NCBI RefSeq assembly: GCF_029525555.1
Contig: NZ_JAPDHZ010000003.1
Location: 558,001 to 622,000, forward strand
Reading direction: 5' to 3'
From: Cohnella ginsengisoli
GTDB taxonomy: Bacteria > Bacillota > Bacilli > Paenibacillales > Paenibacillaceae
DNA length: 64,000 nt
The notes under the pieces were generated by a model. It saw only the letters and a program-made list of their open reading frames with translations. It did not search any database and had not been told where the DNA came from. The translations under genes were made by a program, and so were the position numbers. This document shows, one piece after another, positions 36,857-46,244 of this stretch; the stretch's first letter is position 1; the number at the start of each line of letters is the position of its first letter.

Positions 36857-39079
36857 TCAGCCCTCTTTTCCCGCGTCGGTCGTGTTTAGCAGCGCTTTGA
36901 TTCTGGCTTCGATGTTGCGCAGCGCTTCCTCCTCGCTGCGGACGCCCAGGACGGCATCGTTGATCTCTTGCGCCACGATCCGATTGTAAATTTCGTTTTC
37001 GATGTTGCGGCCCTGGAAGGACGCCGGCACGATCCGTTTGCGGCTGATCGCGTAGCTTTCCGGCAGCAGGGATTTCCAGGGATACAAATTTTCAAGGTCC
37101 CGCCGGGAAAAGTAATTTTGCCGCAGCGTAGAGCCGCCGAGCAGGGAGCCGGGAATCGCGCTCGCGTTGCCGCAAGCCCACATCCAAAAATCCGCGACGG
37201 CCTCGGGGCAGCGGCTTCGCGCATCGACGCCCAGGCTCCAGCCCCCCAATACGGGCGTGCGGCCCGGGATCAACGCATAGCCGACGTTGCCGGCCACTTT
37301 CGATTTCGTATAGTCGTTGATATCCACCGCATGCGAATCGTACAGCACGACCATGGCGCTGTCCCCCTGCTTGAAGCGCTCGACGGCGTCGTCCCACGAT
37401 TCGATCGGCATTTTCGGCGCGAACTGCGCGCTTTTCGCCAAGCTTTTGAGCGCGGCCACCGCATTGCCGTTCGCGAGGACGACGCTGCCGTCGTCGGCGA
37501 AAATGTCGCTGGCGTACGCCCACAGCCGGTTCAGAAAGGATACGGTCGTGTAGACGCTCGCACCCTGTACGCCGACCTGCCCGTATTTGACCGGGGATCG
37601 CTCGTTGTATTCCCGCGTGAAAAACTCCGCGATCAGATTGTATTGCGCCCATGTCGACGGCGGCGCCAGCTCTTCGCCGTACTTGCGCTTGAACAGTCGC
37701 TTGAGCTGCGCATTCTCGAACAGATCCTTCTGGTAAAACAGCAGCTGGGTGCCGGACATGAACGGAAGACCGTACAGCCTTCCCCCCTGCATCCCGTACT
37801 CTTTGACCGTGCCGGGCACGAAGCCTTCGAAATAGCCGGCGGACGCCTCGATCCATTCGTCCAGCGGCAGCGCGATCCCGCTCCGGGCGAGTCCGTCCAC
37901 CCAGGTGATGTCCATCATGAAGCCGTCGGTCGCTTCGCGCCGGGATTCCGGCGCAAAGAGCCGCTCGCGCAGCTCGCGATAGCCGAGCATCTCGAACGCG
38001 ACCCGGACGCCCGTCTCGCGGGTATACAGCTGCGACAGCATGCGAAGGGCCTCGGCCGCCGGACTGTCGAACATGGCCAGACGCAGCGTGTCCGCCGTCT
38101 TGCGGCTGCCCAGACCGGCCAGCAGCGGGGCCGTCTCCACGAGCTCCGCCTCCACCTGCTCGGCGATCGGCTCGTACGTATGCGGATTGTCGATGGCCGT
38201 CATCAGCTTCCGTACCGCCGCCTCGGCGACTTTGCGGAACGAGACGGCGATGATCGCGGCATAGTTGCCTTCGTCTTCGATCCAGTTCTGCTCCTTGAAC
38301 GTGACATGGGCCACGTCCTTCCGCTGCAGCAGCCGAATCGCCTTGCGCGTGCCCTCCGAGATCAGGTAGTTGCTCGTGATGATCGCCTTCAGGCCGGGAT
38401 TGCGATCCAGCAGCTCGTACGCCGCCTTAAACCCCCGTTCCTTGCTGAAGTCCACGACGTGCACGAGGTCTTGTCGGACGCCGTATTTCTCGTAGATGTC
38501 CATCACCCTGTTCCCGTGCAAAATCTCCCGTTCGAGGATGAGGCCGACTTCCCGCACGCCTTGGCGGTCAAACCGCGCGAGCGCCTCTTCAAGCGCTTTG
38601 TCGTACTGGATCACGATCGAATTGGCCATGACGTCGTGCTTGCCGCGCTTGCCGATCAGCAGGACCGGCGTCTCGCCGGGCACCCGTTCCAGAAGCTCGC
38701 CCGGGCGGGTATCGGAATACAGAAGAATGCCCCCCGCCCGCTGCTCCAGGCACTGCTCCAGGCTTTGCTTTTCGAGGATGGGGTTGTTGTTCGTAATCTT
38801 GAGAAGGAGATGATATCCTCTCTCCCGAAGCTCCGTCTCGATGGCGCTCAGCAGCGTCTGCATGTCCGGATGCACGATATTGGGCAAGATCAGCGCTATT
38901 TCGTTGCTCATCGTATTTTTTAAATTCCGCGCGGTGGCATCCGGCCGATACTGCAATTGCTGCATGGCGGACTCTACCTTCGCGATTAAAGCCGCGTTGT
39001 TCGTGTTGCCGTTCAGGACGTTGGACACCGTCCCGACGGATACGCCGGCGAGCCGGGCTACGTCTTTGATGGTGGGCAG
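36857..39079 (-). CDS. Chimeric regulator: LacI HTH + LacI sensor + solute-binding domain
   Basis: 740 residues with three parts in one uninterrupted frame. Residues 1-55 are a LacI HTH with hinge (PTIKDVARLAGVSVGTVS, YRPDATARNLKN). Residues 60-315 are the type I periplasmic-binding sensor usual for LacI (IALILPNIVHPD, GILLYSDTRPGE). Residues 325-740 are a family 1 extracellular solute-binding domain (SGTQLLFYQKDLFEN, VLGGWSLGVDARSR) like those of ABC importers, but with no signal peptide or lipobox, so it must act in the cytoplasm. The start seems to be CTG at 39079, seven bases after AAGGAGG; no ATG fits. An inverted repeat AGTGG/CCACT lies at 39115-39130. It is probably a sugar-responsive repressor of the operon that follows, with two ligand pockets. 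Confidence 0.88.
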   Translation of the reverse strand: MPTIKDVARLAGVSVGTVSNVLNGNTNNAALIAKVESAMQQLQYRPDATARNLKNTMSNEIALILPNIVHPDMQTLLSAIETELRERGYHLLLKITNNNPILEKQSLEQCLEQRAGGILLYSDTRPGELLERVPGETPVLLIGKRGKHDVMANSIVIQYDKALEEALARFDRQGVREVGLILEREILHGNRVMDIYEKYGVRQDLVHVVDFSKERGFKAAYELLDRNPGLKAIITSNYLISEGTRKAIRLLQRKDVAHVTFKEQNWIEDEGNYAAIIAVSFRKVAEAAVRKLMTAIDNPHTYEPIAEQVEAELVETAPLLAGLGSRKTADTLRLAMFDSPAAEALRMLSQLYTRETGVRVAFEMLGYRELRERLFAPESRREATDGFMMDITWVDGLARSGIALPLDEWIEASAGYFEGFVPGTVKEYGMQGGRLYGLPFMSGTQLLFYQKDLFENAQLKRLFKRKYGEELAPPSTWAQYNLIAEFFTREYNERSPVKYGQVGVQGASVYTTVSFLNRLWAYASDIFADDGSVVLANGNAVAALKSLAKSAQFAPKMPIESWDDAVERFKQGDSAMVVLYDSHAVDINDYTKSKVAGNVGYALIPGRTPVLGGWSLGVDARSRCPEAVADFWMWACGNASAIPGSLLGGSTLRQNYFSRRDLENLYPWKSLLPESYAISRKRIVPASFQGRNIENEIYNRIVAQEINDAVLGVRSEEEALRNIEARIKALLNTTDAGKEG

Positions 39080-39201
39080 AGCCAGCCCTCCTTGTCATCG
39101 GGGGATGCAAATCAAGTGGATTTTACCACTCGGCATCCGAAAATAAAAGCTTCTCCCGACGAAAGAGTCCGCTGCGCGCCCGCCTTTCAAAGAAAAAGAA
39201 G

Positions 39202-39227
39202 AACAAGCGCGAAAATCCGCGCTCGTT
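39202..39227 (-). terminator. Rho-independent terminator after isomerase gene
   Basis: A 10-bp stem with one G-U pair (AACGAGCGCG / CGCGCTTGTT on minus) and TTCTTTTTC after it, 34 bases beyond the isomerase stop. Ends the ribose-type importer operon. Confidence 0.85.
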
Positions 39228-39260
39228 CGATCATCGTCCATTCATTCGCAAGGCGGCGGC

Positions 39261-40163
39261 TCAGGCGCCGGCGCGCTTCAGCTTGCCGTCGAGGAACTTT
39301 TTCGCACGGGGGATATCCGTCTCGTCGAGATGCTCGATGATAATCGGAATGTTCGGGTGCAGCTTGGACAGGCGGGCCAGATACAGATCGTAATTCAGGA
39401 TGCCGAGCCCCGGAGCCGGCAGCTCGACCGCGCCCGCGCCGCGGAACGTATGGGACTCCGTGGCGTCGATGTCGGCGTGCTTCTCCCCCGTGTCCTCCGC
39501 CGGCTTGATGTCCTTGGCATGCGCGATCTTGATCCGGTCCCCGAGCACGTCGAAAATGTGATTAAGCGTCTCGTCCACGCGGCCGATGTTGTGGCCGGTA
39601 AAGTAATTGGTCGGGTCCATGAGCAGGCCGAGTCCCGGATGGTTCACGTCATGGAACAGACGGGCCAGCTGGTCGACGGAGCCGATGATGTTCTGGATGT
39701 AATTTTCCACGAGGAACACGGAGCCATGGTCGTAGGCGAACTTCGCCAGCTCCTCAAGCGTGCGGCGAATGTCCTCGTACGCTTCCTCCGTGCCGTTTTT
39801 CGGATCCCATACCCAGTCGCTTTCCGTGTTGTAGGTGCCGGTTTCGCTGATCACGTAGGGGGTGCCGAGGTCGCGGGCATAGCGCAGCAGGTTTTTCAGC
39901 TCGTTCACGTTCTGCTCGCGCTGGGCCGGATCGGGATGGACGAGATTCGTGTAGCCCGAGATGCAGACGATCGGCAGATTCGCGTCGCGGAAGGCGTCCC
40001 GGATGAAGTTCGCCTTCTCCTTCGTCAGATTCGCCGGCGTCGTGTCCAGGTCCTTGAACGACAGGTCCAGCTGAACGCAGTTAAAGCCGTCTTTCTTGAT
40101 GCGGGAGATCGTCTCGTCGAGCGTATAAGGATAGTAACCGTTAAAAATGCCCACGTTGATCAT
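39261..40163 (-). CDS. Sugar phosphate isomerase/epimerase (AP endonuclease 2-like TIM barrel)
   Basis: 300 residues of the xylose-isomerase-like barrel family. Likely metal ligands: Glu in FLVENY, Asp in LLMDPTNY, His in IKIAHAKD and Glu in IIIEHLDE. Members act as isomerases, epimerases or dehydratases on sugars or inositols (for example IolE, IolI, ketose 3-epimerases). It follows the Gfo/Idh/MocA gene by 18 bases, and together they suggest oxidation then isomerisation of the imported sugar. It ends at a clear terminator. Exact reaction not deducible. Confidence 0.88.
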   Translation of the reverse strand: MINVGIFNGYYPYTLDETISRIKKDGFNCVQLDLSFKDLDTTPANLTKEKANFIRDAFRDANLPIVCISGYTNLVHPDPAQREQNVNELKNLLRYARDLGTPYVISETGTYNTESDWVWDPKNGTEEAYEDIRRTLEELAKFAYDHGSVFLVENYIQNIIGSVDQLARLFHDVNHPGLGLLMDPTNYFTGHNIGRVDETLNHIFDVLGDRIKIAHAKDIKPAEDTGEKHADIDATESHTFRGAGAVELPAPGLGILNYDLYLARLSKLHPNIPIIIEHLDETDIPRAKKFLDGKLKRAGA

Positions 40164-40181
40164 GAATGCGTGCCTCCTCGA

Positions 40182-41282
40182 TTAAATTGAGCCTGCGACT
40201 TCGGAAAACGCGACGGTGCGGCCTTCGGCAATCGACAGGTAGCAGGCGTCTACCGCGGCCATCGTCTTCAGATTGTCCCTGCCGCCGATCTCCGGTTCGG
40301 CGTCCGATTCGACGGCCCGGAGCAATTGCCCCATCGTCCCCTGGAACGCATCGGGAAACCAAACCTTGTCCCACGTCGGGCGGAACCATTCGTTCGGGGC
40401 CTGCCGGGTCGTGAATTCCAGGGTGCTGGGCGTACGCTCCGGATACGGCCATCCGATATAGCCTTGCGCCAGACCGTCTGTGCCGACGACTCTCCACTTG
40501 ATGTAAATGTCCTTCTCGGTCCCTTCGCCCGGCCACGCCCATACGTCGTCCAGGCTGGTCGCCATCAGCTCGTTGGCGTATTGGAACGTATATTGCGAGA
40601 TTCCGTCGATGTGTTTGAAGGCCGTACGCGGATCCCGGCGCGTCACCGCCGTGATCTTCTCCGGGTCCCCGAACAAATAGCGGAAGGTGTCGATGTGGTG
40701 AATGCCCATGTTCAATATTTCGATTCTGTCGTATTTGCGGAGGAACTCCTGCCAATGGGGAATCGCCCGCATCTCGATCGTCGCCAGCACCGGCTCGCCC
40801 AGATAGCCGCGTTCGAGTACCGTTTTCAGCCCCCGGATCGATTGGTCGTACCGCATATTGGAGTTCACCGCGATCTTGATGCCCGCCTCCTCGCACAGCC
40901 GGACGATCTCCCGCGCTTCCGCCGAATTCATCGCCAGCGGCTTCTGGCACAAGATGCCTTTGATGTGCGGCTGCTTCGCAGCCAATCGGACGACGTCCAG
41001 CTGCCGGTCCGGCGGAAGCGCGATATCGAGAATCTCGATGTCCGGGTCCTCGACGAGCGCCTCCCAGGAGCGATGCACCTTCGGAATGCCGCGCAGCTCT
41101 GCCGCCGCTTGGGCGTTTTCGAACGTGCGGGACGCGATCGCGACCGGATTGAAGCCGGCGTCGCGGTAGGCCACCAGATGGCAATCCCGCATGATCATGC
41201 CGGAGCCGATGCAGCCGATGCGGAAGTCCTTGCGGCTCGGCATGACCGGGTCGATGTTCAGATCTAAGTCAATGGCAGCCAA
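40182..41282 (-). CDS. Gfo/Idh/MocA-family oxidoreductase
   Basis: 366 residues. N-terminal Rossmann fold (IGCIGSGMIMRD), the KP motif as CQKPLA (the family usually has EKP), and the C-terminal beta-sheet domain with NMGIHHIDTFRYLFG. TTG start at 41282 is chosen because GGAGGAGGG lies six bases before it; an internal ATG at PVMPSRKD would be shorter. NAD(P)-dependent oxidation of a sugar or inositol is the usual role. It lies 146 bases after the importer genes and before the isomerase, in the same orientation. Confidence 0.88.
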   Translation of the reverse strand: MAAIDLDLNIDPVMPSRKDFRIGCIGSGMIMRDCHLVAYRDAGFNPVAIASRTFENAQAAAELRGIPKVHRSWEALVEDPDIEILDIALPPDRQLDVVRLAAKQPHIKGILCQKPLAMNSAEAREIVRLCEEAGIKIAVNSNMRYDQSIRGLKTVLERGYLGEPVLATIEMRAIPHWQEFLRKYDRIEILNMGIHHIDTFRYLFGDPEKITAVTRRDPRTAFKHIDGISQYTFQYANELMATSLDDVWAWPGEGTEKDIYIKWRVVGTDGLAQGYIGWPYPERTPSTLEFTTRQAPNEWFRPTWDKVWFPDAFQGTMGQLLRAVESDAEPEIGGRDNLKTMAAVDACYLSIAEGRTVAFSEVAGSI

Positions 41283-41428
41283 ACGACACCCTCCTCCTCT
41301 GCCTTGCGCTTCGTTTACACCCCTATCATAAGATCCCCGCGTCCCGAAGCCGACGCATAAAATCAACTTGTTGGGGGTGTTATTTATACCATATGAACGC
41401 GCTTACTTATTTTGAAGACGGCAATGAT

Positions 41429-42427
41429 TCACTTGACCTTCTGCCGCCCGTATACGGCGAGCAGCAGCAGCAAGATGACGCCGTAGACGATCTGCCGGCC
41501 GCCTTCGCCCATCCGAAGCGTGACGAGAATGCTGCTGAGGCTGGTCAGCAAAATCGCGCCGGCGACGGTGCCGTTGTAGCTGCCGAGCCCGCCCGCCAGC
41601 GAGATGCCGCCGATCACGACCGCGATAATCGTCGGGAGCATATAGCTTGAGCCGATATCGAGGAACGCGGTGCCCGTATAGCTCAGCAGCATCATGCCGC
41701 CGATCGCGGAGATCGCGCCGCTCGCGCCGTATACCGCCGTCGTGAACACCTTCGTCCGCACGCCGGACAGCTCCGTCGTCAATCGGTTGGTGCCGAGGCC
41801 GTACAGCGCCTGACCCGGTCTGGTGCGCGTCAGGAACACGGCGACGACAATCGCGACCGCGATCCAGAGCAGCACCAGGTTCGGGATGCCTGCCGTTCTC
41901 CCGACGCCGAGCTCCTTCAGGAGCGGAGAAGCCATGCCTTTGGGCTGGCCGTTCGTGTATACGAGGGCGACGCCCTGGATGACGCTGGCCATGGCCAGCG
42001 TCATGACGAGCGGCGGCACCTTGAAGTAAGCGATGCCTGCCCCGCTGACGGCCCCGATGGCGAAGCCCGCCAGCAGGACGACGGCGATCGCGGGCAGCAG
42101 GTTGCCGTCCGCGCCGTTCAGCATCTGGGAGGCCAGCACCGCCCCCAGCGAGGCCATCGCGCCGACGGACAGGTCGATGCCCTCGCCGCCGGACAGGACG
42201 ACCAGCATTTGCGCCAATGCGATGAGCCCGAGCAGCGCGGAGATGTTCAGGACGTTCATGATGTTGGAGAAAGCGGCGAAGCCGGGCGAGACGACTTGCC
42301 CCGCGATAAAGATGAGAATGACGAGCAGGTAGGCGACGAGCACCTTGCGGCTGCCGATCTGGCGTATGCCGCGAAGCGCCGCCCCTGGTCCGTTCATGTC
42401 GCGCGTCTGCGCGTTGGTCATGCTCAT
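41429..42427 (-). CDS. Ribose-type ABC permease (RbsC family)
   Basis: 332 residues with eight to ten hydrophobic helices of the CUT2 permease family: SGGEGIDLSVGA and the GGISLAGGLGSYNG loop. The ATG at 42427 follows AAGGAGG; a longer in-frame start overlaps the other permease gene and is rejected. Second of two RbsC-like permeases of one importer, so a heterodimeric channel is likely. Last importer gene before the Gfo/Idh/MocA and isomerase genes. Confidence 0.92.
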   Translation of the reverse strand: MSMTNAQTRDMNGPGAALRGIRQIGSRKVLVAYLLVILIFIAGQVVSPGFAAFSNIMNVLNISALLGLIALAQMLVVLSGGEGIDLSVGAMASLGAVLASQMLNGADGNLLPAIAVVLLAGFAIGAVSGAGIAYFKVPPLVMTLAMASVIQGVALVYTNGQPKGMASPLLKELGVGRTAGIPNLVLLWIAVAIVVAVFLTRTRPGQALYGLGTNRLTTELSGVRTKVFTTAVYGASGAISAIGGMMLLSYTGTAFLDIGSSYMLPTIIAVVIGGISLAGGLGSYNGTVAGAILLTSLSSILVTLRMGEGGRQIVYGVILLLLLAVYGRQKVK

Positions 42428-42444
42428 AGTCGATGAAGCCTCCT

Positions 42445-43407
42445 TCAGGCGAACGCTTTCTTCCGAAGCGCGGGAAGAAGAGACAGCGTCAGCGCCAGTA
42501 TGATGATAAGCCCCTTGATCAGATCCTGATAGAAGGAGGACAGATTCGCGAAGAAGATGATGTTGGAGATGAACCCGATGATGAAGGCGCCGAGCACCGC
42601 GCCGAAGACGCTGCCTTTGCCGCCTTGCAGGCTGATCCCGCCGATGACGACGGCCGCGATCGTATTCAGCGTGTAGGAACGGCCGATATTTGCGTCGCCC
42701 GTCGAGGTTTGGGAGATGACGACAAGCGAGGTGAGCGCGATTAAGACGCACGCGATCAGAAAGGCGGCCAGCTTCACCTTCCGGGTTGAGATTCCGTTGG
42801 CGTAGGCGGCCGATTCATCGCCTCCCACGGCGTAAATATAGCGGTATATTTTTCGTTTCTGAACGTAGCCCCATACGAGCAGGGCAGCTGCGATCACGAC
42901 CAGCGATACCGGCAGCACGTAGAGAATCGTCGATTGATACGTTTCGTAAAAAACGGACGGCACGTACCCGCCCGGCTGCGGCATGATGAGCAGGGATGCC
43001 CCGTAACAAATCGCGGATACGGCAAACGTCGAGATGATGGCGGGAAGCCGCAAATACCCGACCGTCCAGCCGTTCAGCGCGCCGACGGCGACGATCGCCG
43101 CGATCGACAGCGCGATGCCAAGCGCGATGCTGCCCGGCGAATCTCCCATCGTGGCGGCCATGACGACCGTGCCGAGCGTGATCGACATGCCGATCGACAT
43201 GTCGATGCCGCCCGCCAGGACGACGACCGCCTGCGCCATGCTCGCGAGCACGAGCGGCGTGAAGCTGGCCAGATTCGACTGGAACACGTCGAAGGAAAAA
43301 AATCCGGGCTGCAGCCAGGCATTGACCGCCACGACGACGATAAAGATCGCGCAGATCGGCAGCAGGCCCGACTGGCGGATGTTTTCAAGCCCATGCGTTC
43401 GTATCAC
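42445..43407 (-). CDS. Ribose-type ABC permease (RbsC family)
   Basis: 320 residues, CUT2 permease with LAGGIDMSIGMS and VIGGISLQGGKGSVFG. It starts with GTG overlapping the ATPase stop by four bases (GTGA), showing translational coupling. Partner of the permease at 41429. Confidence 0.92.
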   Translation of the reverse strand: MIRTHGLENIRQSGLLPICAIFIVVVAVNAWLQPGFFSFDVFQSNLASFTPLVLASMAQAVVVLAGGIDMSIGMSITLGTVVMAATMGDSPGSIALGIALSIAAIVAVGALNGWTVGYLRLPAIISTFAVSAICYGASLLIMPQPGGYVPSVFYETYQSTILYVLPVSLVVIAAALLVWGYVQKRKIYRYIYAVGGDESAAYANGISTRKVKLAAFLIACVLIALTSLVVISQTSTGDANIGRSYTLNTIAAVVIGGISLQGGKGSVFGAVLGAFIIGFISNIIFFANLSSFYQDLIKGLIIILALTLSLLPALRKKAFA

Positions 43408-44954
43408 TTCGCTTCACCCCAAGCTTCGATTGGCGAACGATCCGCGGCTGTCTCCGAGCGCAGGGATGCGGCCACGAACCGTTCTTCGCTATAGTCGGAC
43501 GGCATCAATTGATCGACGATCTGGCCCTCGAACAGGATGAGCACCCTGTCGCATATGGCCATCAGCTCTTCATAGTCGCTGGCATACAGCAAGACGGACG
43601 TGCCCTGCTCCGCGAGCTGCTTGACCGTATCGTACAATTCCTTCTTGGCGCCGACGTCGACCCCTTTGGCGGGATCGCTCAGCAGCAGCACCTTCGGCGC
43701 GAGCGGCAGCCACTTGCCTACCACGACCTTCTGCTGGTTGCCGCCGCTCAGGAACTGCACGACCTTGCCCGTGTCGGCGGGCACGATGTTCAATCGCCCG
43801 ATGATCTGCTCGGCCTCGGCCTTGAGCCGCCTGCGGCTCAGGAAGAAGCCCGTCTTCCGGACGGCGAGCTGCGGATAGATCAAGTTGAGCAGCATGTCGT
43901 GCTGCAGGAACAACCCTTCCTTGTGCCGGTCGCCGGGGACGAGCACCATGCCGGCGCGCACCGCGTCTCTGGGATGCCTGAGCTTCAGCCGCTTCCCGCC
44001 CAGCGTGATCCGGGCGCTTCCCGACGGATGAAGGCCGGACAGCGCCAGCAGCAGCTGCTCCTGACCTTGCCCCTGCAGCCCCCCCAGTCCGACCACCTCG
44101 CCCTTGCCGAGCTCGAAGCGGACCGGCGTCCGCGATTGGCGAAGCGCGAGCGCCTCGACCTCCAGCTGGCGCTCCTTGCGGGCTGCGCCGCCGGTTTGGG
44201 CTTTATGTTTCACGAGCTGCAGATCTTTGCCCGATATCATCGATACGATGGCGTCCTCGTCTTTTTCCTCGGTCGCAAAATCGATCGCCCCGACGGTTTC
44301 TCCGTTCCGGAACACGACCACGTGGTCGCAGATCGTCTTAATTTCCCACAAGCGGTGCGAGATAAAAATGACCGACGTGCCTTCTGCCTTTAATTCGCGA
44401 ATGACGGCAAACAGCTTCTCGACCTCCGATTGCTCCAGCGGCGCGGTCGGTTCGTCCAGGATAAGCAGCTTCGGCTTTTGCGCGACCGCTTTGGCGATCT
44501 CGACGAACTGCTTCTGCGCGAGCGAGAGGTCCTTCACCTTGCGATCCACGGACAGCCCGGGCGCGAACTTGGACAAATACGTGCGGGCCAGCTCGCGGGA
44601 TTGCGCGTTGTTCAGGAATCCCATCCCGCTCACCGGTTCGAAGCCGAGCGTCATGTTTTCCCAGCAGGTCAGCTCCGGGATCAGGCTCAGATGCTGGTGC
44701 ACCATGATGATGCCGTGCTTTTTCGCCTCTTGCGGCGACGAGATGCGGACATGCGCCCCGTCGAACCAGATGTCTCCGTCGTCGGGCGTCACGACCCCCG
44801 ATATCATTTTGGAAAACGTGGACTTGCCGGAGCCGTTGGCGCCCAGCAGCCCGCACACTTTGCCGCGCTTGCATTCCAGGTTGCCGTCCTTCAGCGCCGT
44901 TATGCCGCCGTACGTTTTTCGAAGCGATGTCGCTCGAAGTAAATGCATGGCCAT
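43404..44954 (-). CDS. Sugar ABC transporter ATP-binding protein (RbsA/MglA type)
   Basis: 516 residues with two fused nucleotide-binding domains. First: Walker A GANGSGKST, signature LSLAQKQ, Walker B LLILDEPT. Second: degenerate Walker A (GLQGQGQEQ), intact signature LSGGNQQK. This asymmetric pattern is normal for the family. ATG 44954 is chosen over a longer start because the known N-terminus begins at MHLLRATSLRKTYGG. It energises the two permeases downstream and works with the receptor at 45065. Confidence 0.93.
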   Translation of the reverse strand: MAMHLLRATSLRKTYGGITALKDGNLECKRGKVCGLLGANGSGKSTFSKMISGVVTPDDGDIWFDGAHVRISSPQEAKKHGIIMVHQHLSLIPELTCWENMTLGFEPVSGMGFLNNAQSRELARTYLSKFAPGLSVDRKVKDLSLAQKQFVEIAKAVAQKPKLLILDEPTAPLEQSEVEKLFAVIRELKAEGTSVIFISHRLWEIKTICDHVVVFRNGETVGAIDFATEEKDEDAIVSMISGKDLQLVKHKAQTGGAARKERQLEVEALALRQSRTPVRFELGKGEVVGLGGLQGQGQEQLLLALSGLHPSGSARITLGGKRLKLRHPRDAVRAGMVLVPGDRHKEGLFLQHDMLLNLIYPQLAVRKTGFFLSRRRLKAEAEQIIGRLNIVPADTGKVVQFLSGGNQQKVVVGKWLPLAPKVLLLSDPAKGVDVGAKKELYDTVKQLAEQGTSVLLYASDYEELMAICDRVLILFEGQIVDQLMPSDYSEERFVAASLRSETAADRSPIEAWGEAK

Positions 44955-45064
44955 TCTCCTTTTTTTACGCCGCGCCCAAGCGTTCCGGATGCGCCCTGCA
45001 AAAGAGGGAATACCGCGGTATCCCCTCCTCGCTTGCGTATTCATTCGTCAGCGCGGCATCGGGC

Positions 45065-46139
45065 TCATTCGAAGTAAGCGTCCAGCTGCTCCTCGGACAG
45101 CCATTCGTCCAGCGTATACGTGTCCGGTTTGTCCGCCACTTTGTTCAGCTCGGCTTCGAGCGTATCGTTTTTAATGTGCGTGCCGATCGGATAGTAGAAC
45201 GTATTGTCCTGCATCGGCAGCTTGCTCGTCTTGCCTTGCAGCATGCGGACGCCGATCCCGAGCGCCGTGGCGCCGATGCCCGGCGGATTGTTTTGGCCGT
45301 ACGTGCTGAATTGCTGGCTGTCCTTCAGCTCCTTCCACTTTTTCAGGAACGCCACGTTGTTCTCGCCCGTGATGACCGGGAGCTTCTTGTTCGCGGCCAG
45401 GAAGGCGTTCACCACGCCGAGCGCCATGCCGTCCTGCGTCAGCACGCCGTCGATCTTCGGATAGGACGCGATCAGGTTGGACGTCACCTGCTGCGCGTTC
45501 GCTTCGTCCCAGTTGCCGTTCACCTCGGTCAGCACCTTGATGTCGGGATGCTTGGCCAGCACCTCCCGCATGCCGTTAAGGCGGTTCACGTTCGCGGAGG
45601 CGCCCGCCAGACCGCTCACGATCACGACATCGCCTTTTTCCCCGACGGCTTCAACGAACCATTCTGCGAGATTTTTACCGAACTGCACTTGATCGATGAC
45701 GACATTGATCGACTTCGGCGTCGTCACCGGCTGGTCGAAGGTGATCACCTTGATGCCTTTTTTTGACCGCCTCCTCGATGATCGGATTAAGCGCCGTCTC
45801 CGAATTGGGATCGATCAGCAGCAGGTCGACTTTGGCATTGATCATGTTGCGGATTTGCGCGATCTGGTTGTTCACGTCGAGCCCCGCATGCTGGACGATG
45901 ATTTTCTCGATCCACCCTTTTTGCTTGTAGTCCTCGGCCAGCTTTTCGATGTCTTCCGTCATTTGCGTCCTCCAGCCGTTGCCGATGTAGCCGTTGCTGA
46001 CGCCGACGACGATCGGCTTGATCTTATCCGGATTGCCCGCCGAACCGGATCCGGTCGAAGATTCCGATTTACCGCAGGCAGTCAGCGCCAGCACCGATGC
46101 CAGGATGACGCTCAAGACGACCGCAACGCTTCTTTTCAT
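45065..46139 (-). CDS. Sugar-binding lipoprotein (RbsB type), one indel
   Basis: About 357 residues when corrected. Lipoprotein signal ending LALTACGKS, then a type I periplasmic-binding fold (VGVSNGYIGNGW, LLLIDPNSETALNP, GVLTQDGMALG). One extra base in 45759-45765 splits it; corrected, VKKGIKVITFDQPV reads through. First gene of the CUT2 importer. In front of it lie a perfect inverted repeat (46172-46186) and a cre-like site (46195-46208). Confidence 0.9.
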
Positions 46140-46171
46140 AGATTAGCCTCCCTAGAAAGTTGGAACTGCAT

Positions 46172-46208
46172 TTGGTTCTGAACCAAGGGTATCATGGAAA
46201 CGCTTTCG
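46172..46208 (-). promoter_or_regulatory. Inverted repeat and cre-like site before ribose-type importer
   Basis: TTGGTTC-T-GAACCAA (46172-46186) is a perfect 7-bp dyad 33 bases before the receptor start; TGGAAACGCTTTCG (46195-46208) fits cre except for the last base. The first may bind a specific regulator, the second CcpA. Confidence 0.55.
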
Positions 46209-46244
46209 GACAGACGCACAGAATTAACTTGTGATGTGCAAAAT

